From: Candidatus Poseidonia sp.
Lineage (GTDB): Archaea > Thermoplasmatota > Poseidoniia > Poseidoniales > Poseidoniaceae
DNA length: 64,000 nucleotides
NCBI GenBank assembly: GCA_030829545.1
Contig: JAURAI010000006.1
Coordinates: 62,001-126,000 of the forward strand
Direction of reading: 5' to 3'
Shown: positions 9,493 through 18,200 of the stretch, piece by piece
How the letters are laid out: each line of letters starts with the position of its first letter
How positions within the stretch are numbered: the first letter of the stretch is position 1
Program-made: the position numbers and the translations under genes
The notes under the pieces: model-generated
The model's input: the letters and a program-made list of their open reading frames with translations, nothing else
Database searches by the model: none
Told to the model about the DNA's origin: nothing

Positions 9493-9509
9493 TGACCCCA
9501 TAGGGGTCA
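9493..9509. promoter_or_regulatory. Perfect 17-base palindrome, candidate operator
   Basis: TGACCCC, three bases, then GGGGTCA: both seven-base arms match perfectly. It lies 17 bases upstream of the start of the small membrane gene that leads the oxidase-like operon. It is about where transcription would begin if the TATA-like element at 9532-9539 is used, so a bound protein would block initiation. No T-run follows on either strand, which argues against a terminator. Confidence 0.5.
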
Positions 9510-9531
9510 AATCATCCGACTTGACGGGCGG

Positions 9532-9539
9532 TGATAAAC
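9532..9539 (-). promoter_or_regulatory. TATA-like element for the oxidase-like operon
   Basis: On the minus strand this reads GTTTATCA. It is about 25 bases upstream of the palindrome and about 60 bases upstream of the first start codon. The placement fits an archaeal TATA box with transcription starting near 9508. The match to the TTTAWATA consensus is only partial. Confidence 0.3.
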
Positions 9540-9585
9540 ATTCACCATATGAATTGACGAATGGAGAGTCCTTCGCCCCTCTTCA

Positions 9586-10752
9586 TCAGGGTGAGCGGAG
9601 TCGCTCAAGGACTCGGCCTCGACGAGGTTTTGAGAGGCCGAGAGGGAGGGGGAGTTGGCGTTCTAAGGTCAACTCATTTGCCCAAACGGTTTGGCATGAG
9701 CAGGTAAGGCCCTCAAATTCCATCAAATCCCCCGATACGGCATAGCGCTCAATGGCTGCAACAACTTCACCGTCGCAAGAACCGCAGTTATGAGAGCCCC
9801 TCACTTTTCCTCCCGCAGTTGGGTGAACGATGAGTCGGCTTACCGCTTCGCCTTGGGAATTTGAGCCACCGTCGGGATGAAGAATTGGGTGGGCCCGACG
9901 AATCATTTCAACCAGGGACCAGAGCCACGGGGGTCGGTATTCATTGTGGCGGTGCAAGCGGTCGATGACCGTGCCGCGTTGAATATTCATTGGATTAACC
10001 GAAATTTCATCGCTGCGATGTGCTACCGCCTCAATCCATTTGACGCTGTGGTCCAAAGCATCGACTTCGCTCATGAAAGGTGGCTTGAACATGAGGTAGG
10101 TTTTCACTCGGAGATTAAAGGATTCAAGATTCGTAACGGCTCGGTCCCATGATGAAGTGGTGAAGCCCTTGTTGACGTGGAAGCGCAGGACTTCGTCATC
10201 ATAGGCCTCCAAACCGATGGCTACAGTGAAGGATGGATTAATGCCGGTGGCCCAAGCTAATTTCTCTTCTGTTAACTGCTCACAACGACTTTCAACAATC
10301 AATTCCTTTCCGAGTTCTGCGCAATCACGAAGAACGGTTTCTTGGAAGTCAACGGGGATTTCTCGGTCTTCGAGCAAACTTCCCGAGGTGTAGACTTTGA
10401 CCATGTCTTGTTCTGCAAACTGGTCGAATTTCACTTTCGCCGCTTCCCACTGAGCATGGAGATCGGTACTGGTGACGTCGTCACGGGTATCGTTGAAGTA
10501 GCCGCAAAAGGTACAGCCTGATGACCACCACCAGTGGCATCCTTTGGTTCGCAGAATCACAGTGACGGCTGAACAGGTTGTGCCGTCGGCGAGAACTTCG
10601 GGCGTAACATAGACCGTTGCTGGCTCACTTGCATCCCAGGATTGTTGTTTGGCTTTTGCCCACGGGGTGTTCGCAGGGGCTTTGACCAAATCGTGAATGC
10701 GCAATCCCTTGCCACCCTCGCCAATCATCCGCAAATCGCTGGGTTGTGACAT
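9586..10752 (-). CDS. Radical SAM protein, archaeosine synthase subunit RaSEA-like
   Basis: This 388-residue protein carries a radical SAM iron-sulfur motif with C72, C80 and C83 (C-x7-C-x2-C in TKGCHWWWSSGCTFCGY). This spacing and the trailing GY are typical of the Elp3-like RaSEA family. RaSEA works with ArcS to turn a lysine-modified preQ0 base at tRNA position 15 into archaeosine. YTSGSLLED, VESRCEQL and VAIGLEAYDDEVLRFHVNKG continue the TIM barrel. A C-terminal Cys cluster (CGSCDG, CSC) may bind a second metal. ATG 10752 is preceded by GAGGCGAACCC; a start at 10791 would overlap the hydrolase gene. No ArcS or other archaeosine gene is in the window, so the assignment rests on motif spacing alone. 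Another Elp3-like radical SAM protein is the alternative. Confidence 0.62.
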   Translation of the reverse strand: MSQPSDLRMIGEGGKGLRIHDLVKAPANTPWAKAKQQSWDASEPATVYVTPEVLADGTTCSAVTVILRTKGCHWWWSSGCTFCGYFNDTRDDVTSTDLHAQWEAAKVKFDQFAEQDMVKVYTSGSLLEDREIPVDFQETVLRDCAELGKELIVESRCEQLTEEKLAWATGINPSFTVAIGLEAYDDEVLRFHVNKGFTTSSWDRAVTNLESFNLRVKTYLMFKPPFMSEVDALDHSVKWIEAVAHRSDEISVNPMNIQRGTVIDRLHRHNEYRPPWLWSLVEMIRRAHPILHPDGGSNSQGEAVSRLIVHPTAGGKVRGSHNCGSCDGEVVAAIERYAVSGDLMEFEGLTCSCQTVWANELTLERQLPLPLGLSKPRRGRVLERLRSP

Positions 10753-10787
10753 GGGTTCGCCTCGTTCTTGGGTTAGCGTCGGTGGTT

Positions 10788-11861
10788 TCAAACCACCGCT
10801 TCTTGAGAAGCGAGGCTTTCCTCAAAGAAGTCAACCAGATGTGTACGGTAGGTATCGGGCTGAGTGAGCATGAGCGTTATGTGGGAGAGGACACCTTCGC
10901 CTTGCCCGTCTTGATGAGCGACGGAGGAGGGGGCAAACCAGCATTCAACATGCCCTTCTGGCCCAACATTCGCTTGGGCTTCCTCACATATGGACTGACC
11001 GTGATGAATCTTGATGCGATAGTCTTCCTCGGATTGGGTGACAAACATGGAGCGGTTTCCAATGTTTTTTGCTGCGGAAATGGGCTCATATTTGACCAAA
11101 TTGTCACCGCTGGAGATTTTGCCTGCAAACACGGCCGCATCCTTCAGGAAGGGTGGGAATCCAGCGAACTCCAGTTCTTCTTTCAGAATCTTATCCATGG
11201 AGGAATATGCAGATTCCAAAAACACTGCTTCAATTTCTTCGACCTGTTCGAATGCAATGGCTGCCGCTCCGGCACCCAAGGATACACCGTAGATGCCGAT
11301 GTTGCTAGCGTCGACGTCCTTCTCATCTTGCAACCACGACCAGACCGCCACGATGTCGCGCCATTCCCGCTGACCAGCAGAAACCAAACCGTCTTCGATG
11401 CTGCTATTGCCATGATCTCTCATGTCAAAAAGTACGACATTGAAATCGGCTTGATGGAGCCAAGCGGCTGGAATTAATACTTCGTGATTTGCTTTGCACG
11501 ACCGGATCCCATGAGTCAAAATGACCCAAGGGCGGGATTCGTTCGATTCCATAATCCAGGCCGCGAGCGTGATCTCTTCATCGGGAACATCAATGGTTGC
11601 GTTGTCCCATGAATCAAACCAAAGGTGTTCAAGGTCCCCTGCCAGCGTTTCGTTCTTTTCAAAGAGCCCTTCGGCGATGTCTTCATTCCAAAGTTCAACG
11701 CTGAATTCATCGGGACTGTTACGTGCAGAGTGCCCAGAACATTCCAGATTGGTCGCCGCTGCTTGGGTGTAAACTAAATTACCAACTTGGTAATAAACGA
11801 TTGGCATGCTTGCGATGAGCAGCACGAGAATTGCTGGCACGGCACGCTTCCATCCGCTCAT
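10788..11861 (-). CDS. Membrane-anchored alpha/beta hydrolase
   Basis: This 357-residue protein starts with one N-terminal membrane helix (about residues 8-28), so the catalytic domain is probably outside the cell. The fold markers are LTHGIRSCKANHE (oxyanion region), VVLFDMRDHGNS, nucleophile S194 in YGVSLGAGA, and VFLESAYSSMD. The acid may lie in the SEEDYRIKIHHG stretch, and a late histidine is near VAHQDGQGE. This is the pattern of BAAT/DUF1749-like or prolyl-oligopeptidase-related hydrolases. The substrate is unknown. Its start codon overlaps the stop of the phospholipid decarboxylase gene (ATGA) and has GGAGGAAGA just upstream, so translation is coupled. Confidence 0.75.
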   Translation of the reverse strand: MSGWKRAVPAILVLLIASMPIVYYQVGNLVYTQAAATNLECSGHSARNSPDEFSVELWNEDIAEGLFEKNETLAGDLEHLWFDSWDNATIDVPDEEITLAAWIMESNESRPWVILTHGIRSCKANHEVLIPAAWLHQADFNVVLFDMRDHGNSSIEDGLVSAGQREWRDIVAVWSWLQDEKDVDASNIGIYGVSLGAGAAAIAFEQVEEIEAVFLESAYSSMDKILKEELEFAGFPPFLKDAAVFAGKISSGDNLVKYEPISAAKNIGNRSMFVTQSEEDYRIKIHHGQSICEEAQANVGPEGHVECWFAPSSVAHQDGQGEGVLSHITLMLTQPDTYRTHLVDFFEESLASQEAVV

Positions 11862-12718
11862 TCATCTTCCTCCGCTAAAGTAAACACGACACTCCGCCCT
11901 GCTTGAAGATGCATGCCCTTCGGATGATTCGAATCGCCGTTTTCAGCCGTGATGACCGACGACGAGAAACGATGCGCTGGAACACGCACATCAACACGTG
12001 AACCAAGACGGATCATACCGATTCGTTGGCCCCGCCGAACCTGAGCGTCTTGGCCGACGTAGGGCAAGATCGTACGAGCCAAGGCCCCAGAAATCTGCGT
12101 CATTTCAATCCGTATGCCGTTTTCAAGAAGGTAGACCGAACGAACTCGTTCGTTGTACTGGCTCTCTTTTTTGAACGCAGCACGAAACGGTCCCCTGCGC
12201 ATGCCCTTCCCGGTCCGGTGTTCAATGCGTTCCAGCACCCCTGCATCGGGTGCTCTGTTCACGTGTACGTCAAGTGGTGACATGAAAATAGCGAGGCGCC
12301 ATACGTCATCTGGACCTTCGTCACCCGGTTCTACGGGTTCAAAACGCTGTTCCGTCGCAAAGCTGAGAGGCGTTTCGAGAGGACGAGGGTACCAGTCACC
12401 CGAGAGTGCATCATGGTCGGTTTGCCCTTGCTCAACTTCACTCTTTGTTGGCCGCCGGCCAATGGCTCGTTCCCGACGCAAAAACATCGCATGGCCGTCT
12501 GCAGGGGAGACGAGAATGCCTTCTGTTCGAGGAATCGGGCGGTCAGGGTCACGCCAAAAATTCACCATGAAAGCCGCTGCCATCAGACATAGGATGCCGA
12601 ACATCGGGATGAGGCCAGCGACGGGGTCAATGATGGTGCCAATGATCAGGGCGCTGACGCCCATCATGCTCATCATCAAAACTGGGCCATGGCCTCCGGG
12701 GGCCAAACCAGCCATCAT
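11858..12718 (-). CDS. asd: Archaetidylserine/phosphatidylserine decarboxylase-related protein
   Basis: This 286-residue protein belongs to the pyruvoyl-dependent phospholipid decarboxylases. Two N-terminal membrane helices (about residues 11-52) lead into NFWRDPDRPIPR and VSPADGHAMF (D74). IFMSPLDVHVNRAP (H152) follows, then KKESQYNERV, EMTQISGALARTI, and the self-cleavage site RLGSRVD with S240, which would become the pyruvoyl group. The archaeal substrate is expected to be archaetidylserine, giving archaetidylethanolamine; that is inference from family and organism. Compared with short archaeal Asd proteins it has an insertion of about 55 residues between SPADG and IFMSP. ATG 12718 is preceded by GGTGAG. 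It lies 5 bases after the coiled-coil gene and overlaps the hydrolase gene downstream. Confidence 0.8.
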   Translation of the reverse strand: MMAGLAPGGHGPVLMMSMMGVSALIIGTIIDPVAGLIPMFGILCLMAAAFMVNFWRDPDRPIPRTEGILVSPADGHAMFLRRERAIGRRPTKSEVEQGQTDHDALSGDWYPRPLETPLSFATEQRFEPVEPGDEGPDDVWRLAIFMSPLDVHVNRAPDAGVLERIEHRTGKGMRRGPFRAAFKKESQYNERVRSVYLLENGIRIEMTQISGALARTILPYVGQDAQVRRGQRIGMIRLGSRVDVRVPAHRFSSSVITAENGDSNHPKGMHLQAGRSVVFTLAEEDE

Positions 12719-12723
12719 CTCAC

Positions 12724-13485
12724 CTAGTTAGAGGACCAAGGGTCTTCGCCATCGCCCCAATCTGCTGGGGGCTCTTCGGAGGCTGCCTCGGATTCTTCTT
12801 CAGCTTCTTCTGCCTCTGGCTCTTCGACAGGTGCTTCTGCGGGAACTTCTTCAACCACTTCAACGGCTGCAGTGGCTTCTTCAGCCTCTGCTGCTTCAGC
12901 CTCGGCTTCGTTCATTTCCTCACTGCGTGCTTGAACCATTTCGTCGATTCGCTCGGTAAAGGCGCGGGACATGTGCTGGGATTTTCGCTCGGATTCAACA
13001 GCGCGCTCAATCATCTCGTAGCGCTCCTTGATGGCCTTGTTCAAATCTTCAAAGATTTGCATGTGGCCGACATACCAGTCGTCACGGGCTTTCATTTCGG
13101 TAACGGCAAGGCGCAAATCGTTATCCAATTCTTCTGCGATGCCGAAGACTTTGCCCAAACGGTCCTTTTCACGTGAGTACTTCTCTTCCATCTTGTCCAA
13201 TTCTGGTTCAAGATGGTCCACGCGCTTGGAGGCTTTTGTCGCTCTCATTTCCAGTTCTCGAACGCGGACGTCCTTCTCTGCAATGATGGATTCAAGTGAT
13301 TCTTTTTCGATCTCACGGTCAATGATTTCTTTCTCAAGAACTTCAATTTCTGCTCGAGCATCGACGAGTTCCTTTTCCTGAGATTCATAAGCGGCAAACA
13401 GTTTTTGCAAACGGTCTGTCTCAGTGGCAAGTGCTTCTTCCAATTCCTTGATACGGACCTCAGGTGTGATGGTTCCTTCCGTCAT
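12724..13485 (-). CDS. Long coiled-coil protein with acidic Ala/Glu tail
   Basis: This 253-residue protein is almost entirely heptad-like from residue 8 to about 185, rich in E, K, R and L (IKELEEAL, EIEVLEKEIIDREIEKESLE), so it should form a long parallel or antiparallel coiled coil. The last 65 residues are a low-complexity run of E, A, V and P, ending in DWGDGEDPWSSN. There is no membrane segment or signal peptide, so it is cytoplasmic. ATG 13485 has GGTGAGAAT just upstream. It is the first gene of a run with the lipid decarboxylase and the hydrolase. Function is not known; a structural or scaffolding role is a guess. Confidence 0.7.
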   Translation of the reverse strand: MTEGTITPEVRIKELEEALATETDRLQKLFAAYESQEKELVDARAEIEVLEKEIIDREIEKESLESIIAEKDVRVRELEMRATKASKRVDHLEPELDKMEEKYSREKDRLGKVFGIAEELDNDLRLAVTEMKARDDWYVGHMQIFEDLNKAIKERYEMIERAVESERKSQHMSRAFTERIDEMVQARSEEMNEAEAEAAEAEEATAAVEVVEEVPAEAPVEEPEAEEAEEESEAASEEPPADWGDGEDPWSSN

Positions 13486-13591
13486 ATTCTCACCAGGAGG
13501 TCAAGCCTCCACATACGGCGAGTCCTCTCCTCCCTATCAAGCCGACGCTTCAAAGAGCACGTTTTCTCCTTACAATGCGGGGTAGTTCTGC

Positions 13592-14554
13592 CTAACGAAG
13601 GGCATTCGTGGCGGTGACCAATTCCCGAGCAATGCTGACTTCACCCATTGAATGACCTGCATCGCTGACCATCACCAAACGGCTGTGCGGGAGTGCTTTG
13701 TGCAACTCCCATGCAGTGCGAGGTGGGCAAACCACATCGTAACGACCCTGAACAATCACGGTTGGGATGTGTTGAATAGAGGCGACTTGCTTGAGAATGT
13801 GTGCCTCTTCAACGAAGATCGCATTGATGAAGTAATGACATTCAATTCGAGCGAAAGCAACGGCAAAGTCGAGGTCTTCGGCTTTCTCAAGGTATTCAGG
13901 GTCTGGGAAAAGACGGCTTGTCGCCATCTCCCAGCGAGTCCACTCTTTTGCTGCAGCACGGCGAACTTCTGCGTTCTCACTGGTCAGCCGAGCGTAGTAG
14001 GCCTTGATGAGATCGTCTTGTTCGGCCGTTGGAATATGGTCGCGATAGGGTTCAAATGCGTCCGGGAAAATATGGCTCGCACCGTCTTGATAGAACCATC
14101 GTAGCTCGCTTTTGCGACACATGAAGATGCCTCGTAGAACCAAACTGATGGCTCGCTGGGGATGGTGTTGCGCATAGATCAACGAGAGCGTTGAGCCCCA
14201 TGAACCCCCAAAAACGTGCCACTTTTCAACACCCAAATGTTCTCTCAGTTGCTCAATATCGCCAACCAAGGCCTGTGTGTTGTTGTCTTCAAGTTCCGCG
14301 TGAGGAGTCGATTGACCGCACCCCCGCTGGTCAAATTGTATGATATCAAAGGCAGCAGGGTCGAAGTATTGACGATAGGAGGGCTGACCGCCACCGCCGG
14401 GTCCTCCGTGAATCACAATAACCGGAATGCCATCTGGATTTCCGCTTCGCTCCCAAGCGATGGTATGCAGTTCTGTAACCTTCAAGCGACCTTGTTCATG
14501 GGCTTCAATCGGGGGGTAGAGAACGTCTTCGAGGCTCGTTGTCGTGTCCAACAT
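13592..14554 (-). CDS. pip: Proline iminopeptidase (alpha/beta hydrolase, S33)
   Basis: This 320-residue protein removes N-terminal proline from peptides. HGGPGGGG (residues 49-56) is the oxyanion loop of S33 peptidases. FDQRGCGQSTPH follows, then nucleophile S118 in GGSWGSTLSL, the acid D in QGRYDVVCPP, and the catalytic histidine in DAGHSMGE. All marker blocks of the cytosolic Pip family are present and the length is typical. There is no signal peptide, so it acts on imported or internally produced peptides. That fits a protein-degrading marine heterotroph. It has its own 100-base upstream gap and is divergent from the methyltransferase gene. Confidence 0.88.
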   Translation of the reverse strand: MLDTTTSLEDVLYPPIEAHEQGRLKVTELHTIAWERSGNPDGIPVIVIHGGPGGGGQPSYRQYFDPAAFDIIQFDQRGCGQSTPHAELEDNNTQALVGDIEQLREHLGVEKWHVFGGSWGSTLSLIYAQHHPQRAISLVLRGIFMCRKSELRWFYQDGASHIFPDAFEPYRDHIPTAEQDDLIKAYYARLTSENAEVRRAAAKEWTRWEMATSRLFPDPEYLEKAEDLDFAVAFARIECHYFINAIFVEEAHILKQVASIQHIPTVIVQGRYDVVCPPRTAWELHKALPHSRLVMVSDAGHSMGEVSIARELVTATNALR

Positions 14555-14631
14555 GATGGTTCCATATCGAGGGCAAGCATCTTCTTTTCGCCATGGACAT
14601 CTTCATGGACGACCGATGAGGGGTGAGGGGT

Positions 14632-15249
14632 ATGAGCCAACGAACGGCGACCGATGTATTCAGCGAATGGGCTGAGGCAGGAAGAGATCAGGGCATGGAA
14701 CGCGGGCATGGACCCAGCGTGGAAGTGATGCTGGAACGCGTGCTTGCTCCACGACAGGAGCTGTTCACCGCCATCGATATCGGTTGTGGCAACGGTTGGG
14801 TTGTTCGGAAATTATTGACGCACCCCCTTTGCACCAATGCCTCGGGCGTTGATGGAGCGTCCGCCATGATTGAAAAGGCGAAATCAATCCATCCCGATGG
14901 AACCTATATCGAGGCTATGTTGCCTGAATGGAAGCCAGAAATGGCCGTAGATATCCTCCACAGCATGGAGTGTCTGTATTATCTTCACGACCCGCTCGGT
15001 TTTCTCAAAACGCTGCATGCAGACTGGCTCAAGGACGGGGGGAGTATTGTCATTGGAGTGGACCACTATCTCGAAAATCCATCAAGCCACGATTGGCCTG
15101 AATCGCTCAACGTCCACATGACGACACTTTCCATCGCACAGTGGCGAGACGGTATGGCAGAGGCTGGTTTTACGAACATCACAACCAGCCAAACCGGAGC
15201 AAAGGAAGGCTGGGCTGGTACGCTTATCTTGACGGCGTCGAAATCCTAA
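14632..15249 (+). CDS. Class I SAM-dependent methyltransferase
   Basis: This is a 205-residue Rossmann-fold methyltransferase. Motif I is AIDIGCGNGWVVRKL, which binds SAM, followed by an acidic residue in GVDGASAMIEKAK. Motif II/III is DILHSMECLYYLHDPLGFLK, then a late GGSIVIGVDHY strand. The pattern matches Methyltransf_11/25 enzymes; the substrate is not predictable. ATG 14632 is chosen because GGTGAGGGG lies directly upstream; a GTG at 14623 would add three residues. It converges with the AddA-like gene, leaving one base between the stops. Confidence 0.78.
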   Translation: MSQRTATDVFSEWAEAGRDQGMERGHGPSVEVMLERVLAPRQELFTAIDIGCGNGWVVRKLLTHPLCTNASGVDGASAMIEKAKSIHPDGTYIEAMLPEWKPEMAVDILHSMECLYYLHDPLGFLKTLHADWLKDGGSIVIGVDHYLENPSSHDWPESLNVHMTTLSIAQWRDGMAEAGFTNITTSQTGAKEGWAGTLILTASKS

Positions 15250-15250
15250 G

Positions 15251-18200
15251 TCATTGCAGCCCAAGAGGCTCTCCTTCTGGTCCACAACGTCGAATGTCCC
15301 CGCGGTAAAAGGGGCATTGCTCGCATCGTTTGGTTCCAGCAGAGAGGCGTGGTGGTGCTTCAGTTTCTGGGTTGAGATGAATCATGCTTCGCCAGAAGAG
15401 GTGGTCCAGCAGTTCTGTGCGAGCTTGTTCAAATTCTTTCACCGTTAACTGTACCATGCGGCCGTTCGCGCCGATGAGAATTGCTGGAGGCAGAACGCTG
15501 CGTTGGTGTTCTTTCGGTTTGCGTTGCTCGATGGCTTCGAGTGCCATGGAATACAGAGTCAATTGCAATCGGTGTTCATCGAGAATGGCTCGTTCATAGG
15601 GCCCGATGGGTTCGAGAGTGGTGGTGGTTGGTGGTGTAGCCTGCAAGCCGTGGCCCTTCGTGTGGTCTGTCTCGTTGAAGGGTTGAAGGCAGCCTTGTGT
15701 CTTCAGGTCAACCACCTGAAGGGCGCCTCTTCCTTCTTCATCAGCGAGGGCCAAAACCAAATCCGCACGACCGCTGAAATCCATCGTGACCTGCCGAACC
15801 AGCGTCTGCTCTGTATTACCTTGCGGAGAAAAGACGGAGACTGGCGTGCTGGATGTATCGATTTCATGGCGATGGAAGAATGGCAATTCTGTCCGAACTG
15901 CTTCCACCTGGTAGTGGTGCAACCGGTCACCTTTGACCCATTGACCTAAAATGCCCTTGTCAATCAAACCCGCAATGTGCATCAGGCGGTCACGCCACAT
16001 CGCTTCTGGTGTCCCCTCGGCTTGAGTTTCGCCATAGCCGAATTCATTCATCACCCTGGCGATTGTTGTTGAAGATGCGAGGACTTCATCCTCGCTCTCA
16101 TGAAGCCATTCTCGGTCGAGTGGAGCTTGTGTAGCAATGATGTCCAAAGGATTTCGTAGTCCGATTTCAAGAACTCGATGCATCATCAATCCGAATTCTG
16201 TTGCCTCTGGCCACGATGGAGGCGTGAATTCTGAGGCCTCGGTGTTCGGGAACCTGAACGGTTCACTCACCCAGCCTTTGACATGCTCGAGCCAGTATTT
16301 TCGAGGGCAGGCGTTGGTAGCATCCAAATGGTGTGCAGCGCCTTTGATTGCACGATCGTAAGCGAAGGGATGAGACAAGGAAGTCTCCACTTCGACATGT
16401 TCGCCAAGTCGTTCTTGGAGGTCACGTGCCCGTTGTTGAGGAGAGACGAGTTCCTGCGTTCCAAAGCACGATGGGTGATGGTAGATTCTGATTCCTTGAA
16501 CACCATCCTGTCCAAGGGGACTTGAGGCAAAGAGGTGTGCGGGGTTGATGTCGACTTCTTCTTTGCTCGGATCGAACAAAGGAAGTTCATCCTTCTCAGC
16601 GTCACCGGGCAGGAGCCATGGAGATGCTGCATCATTGGCACGCCACGCTGCTCGTCGTAAGCCTTCAACAAACATACGTCCCATCGTTCGCGGGTCTGGC
16701 TTAATCTTCACCGAAAGTGCACCTGAATCTTGGTTGAAGGTTGAACGGTCGCCAGGTGAACCGGTAATGATGAGACGGTCTTTGACTCGCGTGAGGGCGA
16801 CGTAGAATTTACGCCGTAATTCCGCCTTGTCTTGAGCCTTGTTCATTTGGCTTGCAAACGCCCACAGCCCATCTTCTGGGCGGTCCTTGGCCACATATGG
16901 CTGCAGCCGTCCTGCGATGACTTGCGGAGTGACGAGGACATTGTCTTGAACGGAGATTGAAGCGTCAGCCATCCCTGCTGAGAACAAACCAGTTACCATG
17001 ACAACAGGGGCCTGTAGACCCTTTGACCCGTGTATGGTCATGATTTGGACTGCTGCTTGCCCCGGACGAGTGATGGCTTGTGGGCCTTGACGGCCGAGTG
17101 TTCGTAATTCACCCATTCTGCGATACAGTGCTGAAGCATCGTGCCCAACTTCACTTCCAATGGAGTGAATCATGCCCAACCATGCTTCTGCATGTTGGCG
17201 TTGAGCGTCGTCGCAGTAGACGACGAAGAGGTCTGAGTGGTCGAGAACGTCATCGAATACGTCGTAGATCGCGCCCCAGGATGAGCGTTGGTGAAGGCGT
17301 TCGAGCAGTGCCCCGACCGCTGGGGTTGGAGCGTTCTCAATCAAACACGGCCAAACCGAAGACCCCTCTTCAAGGGATGAAAAGGCGGTATGCACCCTGC
17401 TGTCAGTCATCCCAACCACGGCTGAACGAGCAAACTCAATACCGGCTTTTCGCAGACATGGATTGGCCATGAGGGCCAACAAAGACATCAGTGGCTGAAC
17501 CACCGGTTGCAAGAGCAAGAGGCCTTGCCGGTCGGCCATGACGGGAATGCCTCGTGCACGGAGTCGCTCAACCATATCGGGCAGGTGTGTGCGTGAATTG
17601 ATCAAAATCATGATGTCCTCGGGACGGACATCTGGACCGCTTTCTTCGATGGTGATCCACCCTGCATCAGGTGCAGACCATACTTGAGTGGGCCGCTTGT
17701 CAAGAAGGGATTGAACGCGGTCAGCAAGAAGTTCATGTTCAAGTTGGAAGCCTTTGGCGTTCGGGTCCTCAAAGGTATTGAGCGGGGTGTCAAGATTCGT
17801 GGAAACATCTTGAAGTTGCCCTTGAATCGGTAGGAGCCATTCCAGCACGCCCGGATCTTCTAGCTCACATGCAGGGCGGAGGCGTTGGGCTTCAGCATGC
17901 CAGTCGCCGGGAAGCGCGTGATAACGAGGGTCAAAGACCTCGTCGAACATGTCGTTCATGCTCTCCATCAAATCATGACGAGTACGGTGGTTTGAGGTTA
18001 AATCGATGTGCCCCTCAATACGGCGAAGAAGCCGATCGCCCGTAATGGCGGGTTGGCCTTCAACATCTTCCTCGTCAAAGGGTACGAAGGTATGAGGTGC
18101 AGATTCTTCACCAGTATGTTCGTTTGAGAAGGAACCTGTTTCTCCTCCAGCACCCACGGGCCGTGGATCGCGGCCGCATCCTGCCTGTCGCATATGATCC

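Noticed and set aside
9493-9509. The palindrome as a transcription terminator
   Set aside because: No T-run follows on either strand and it sits just upstream of a start codon, so an operator is more likely.
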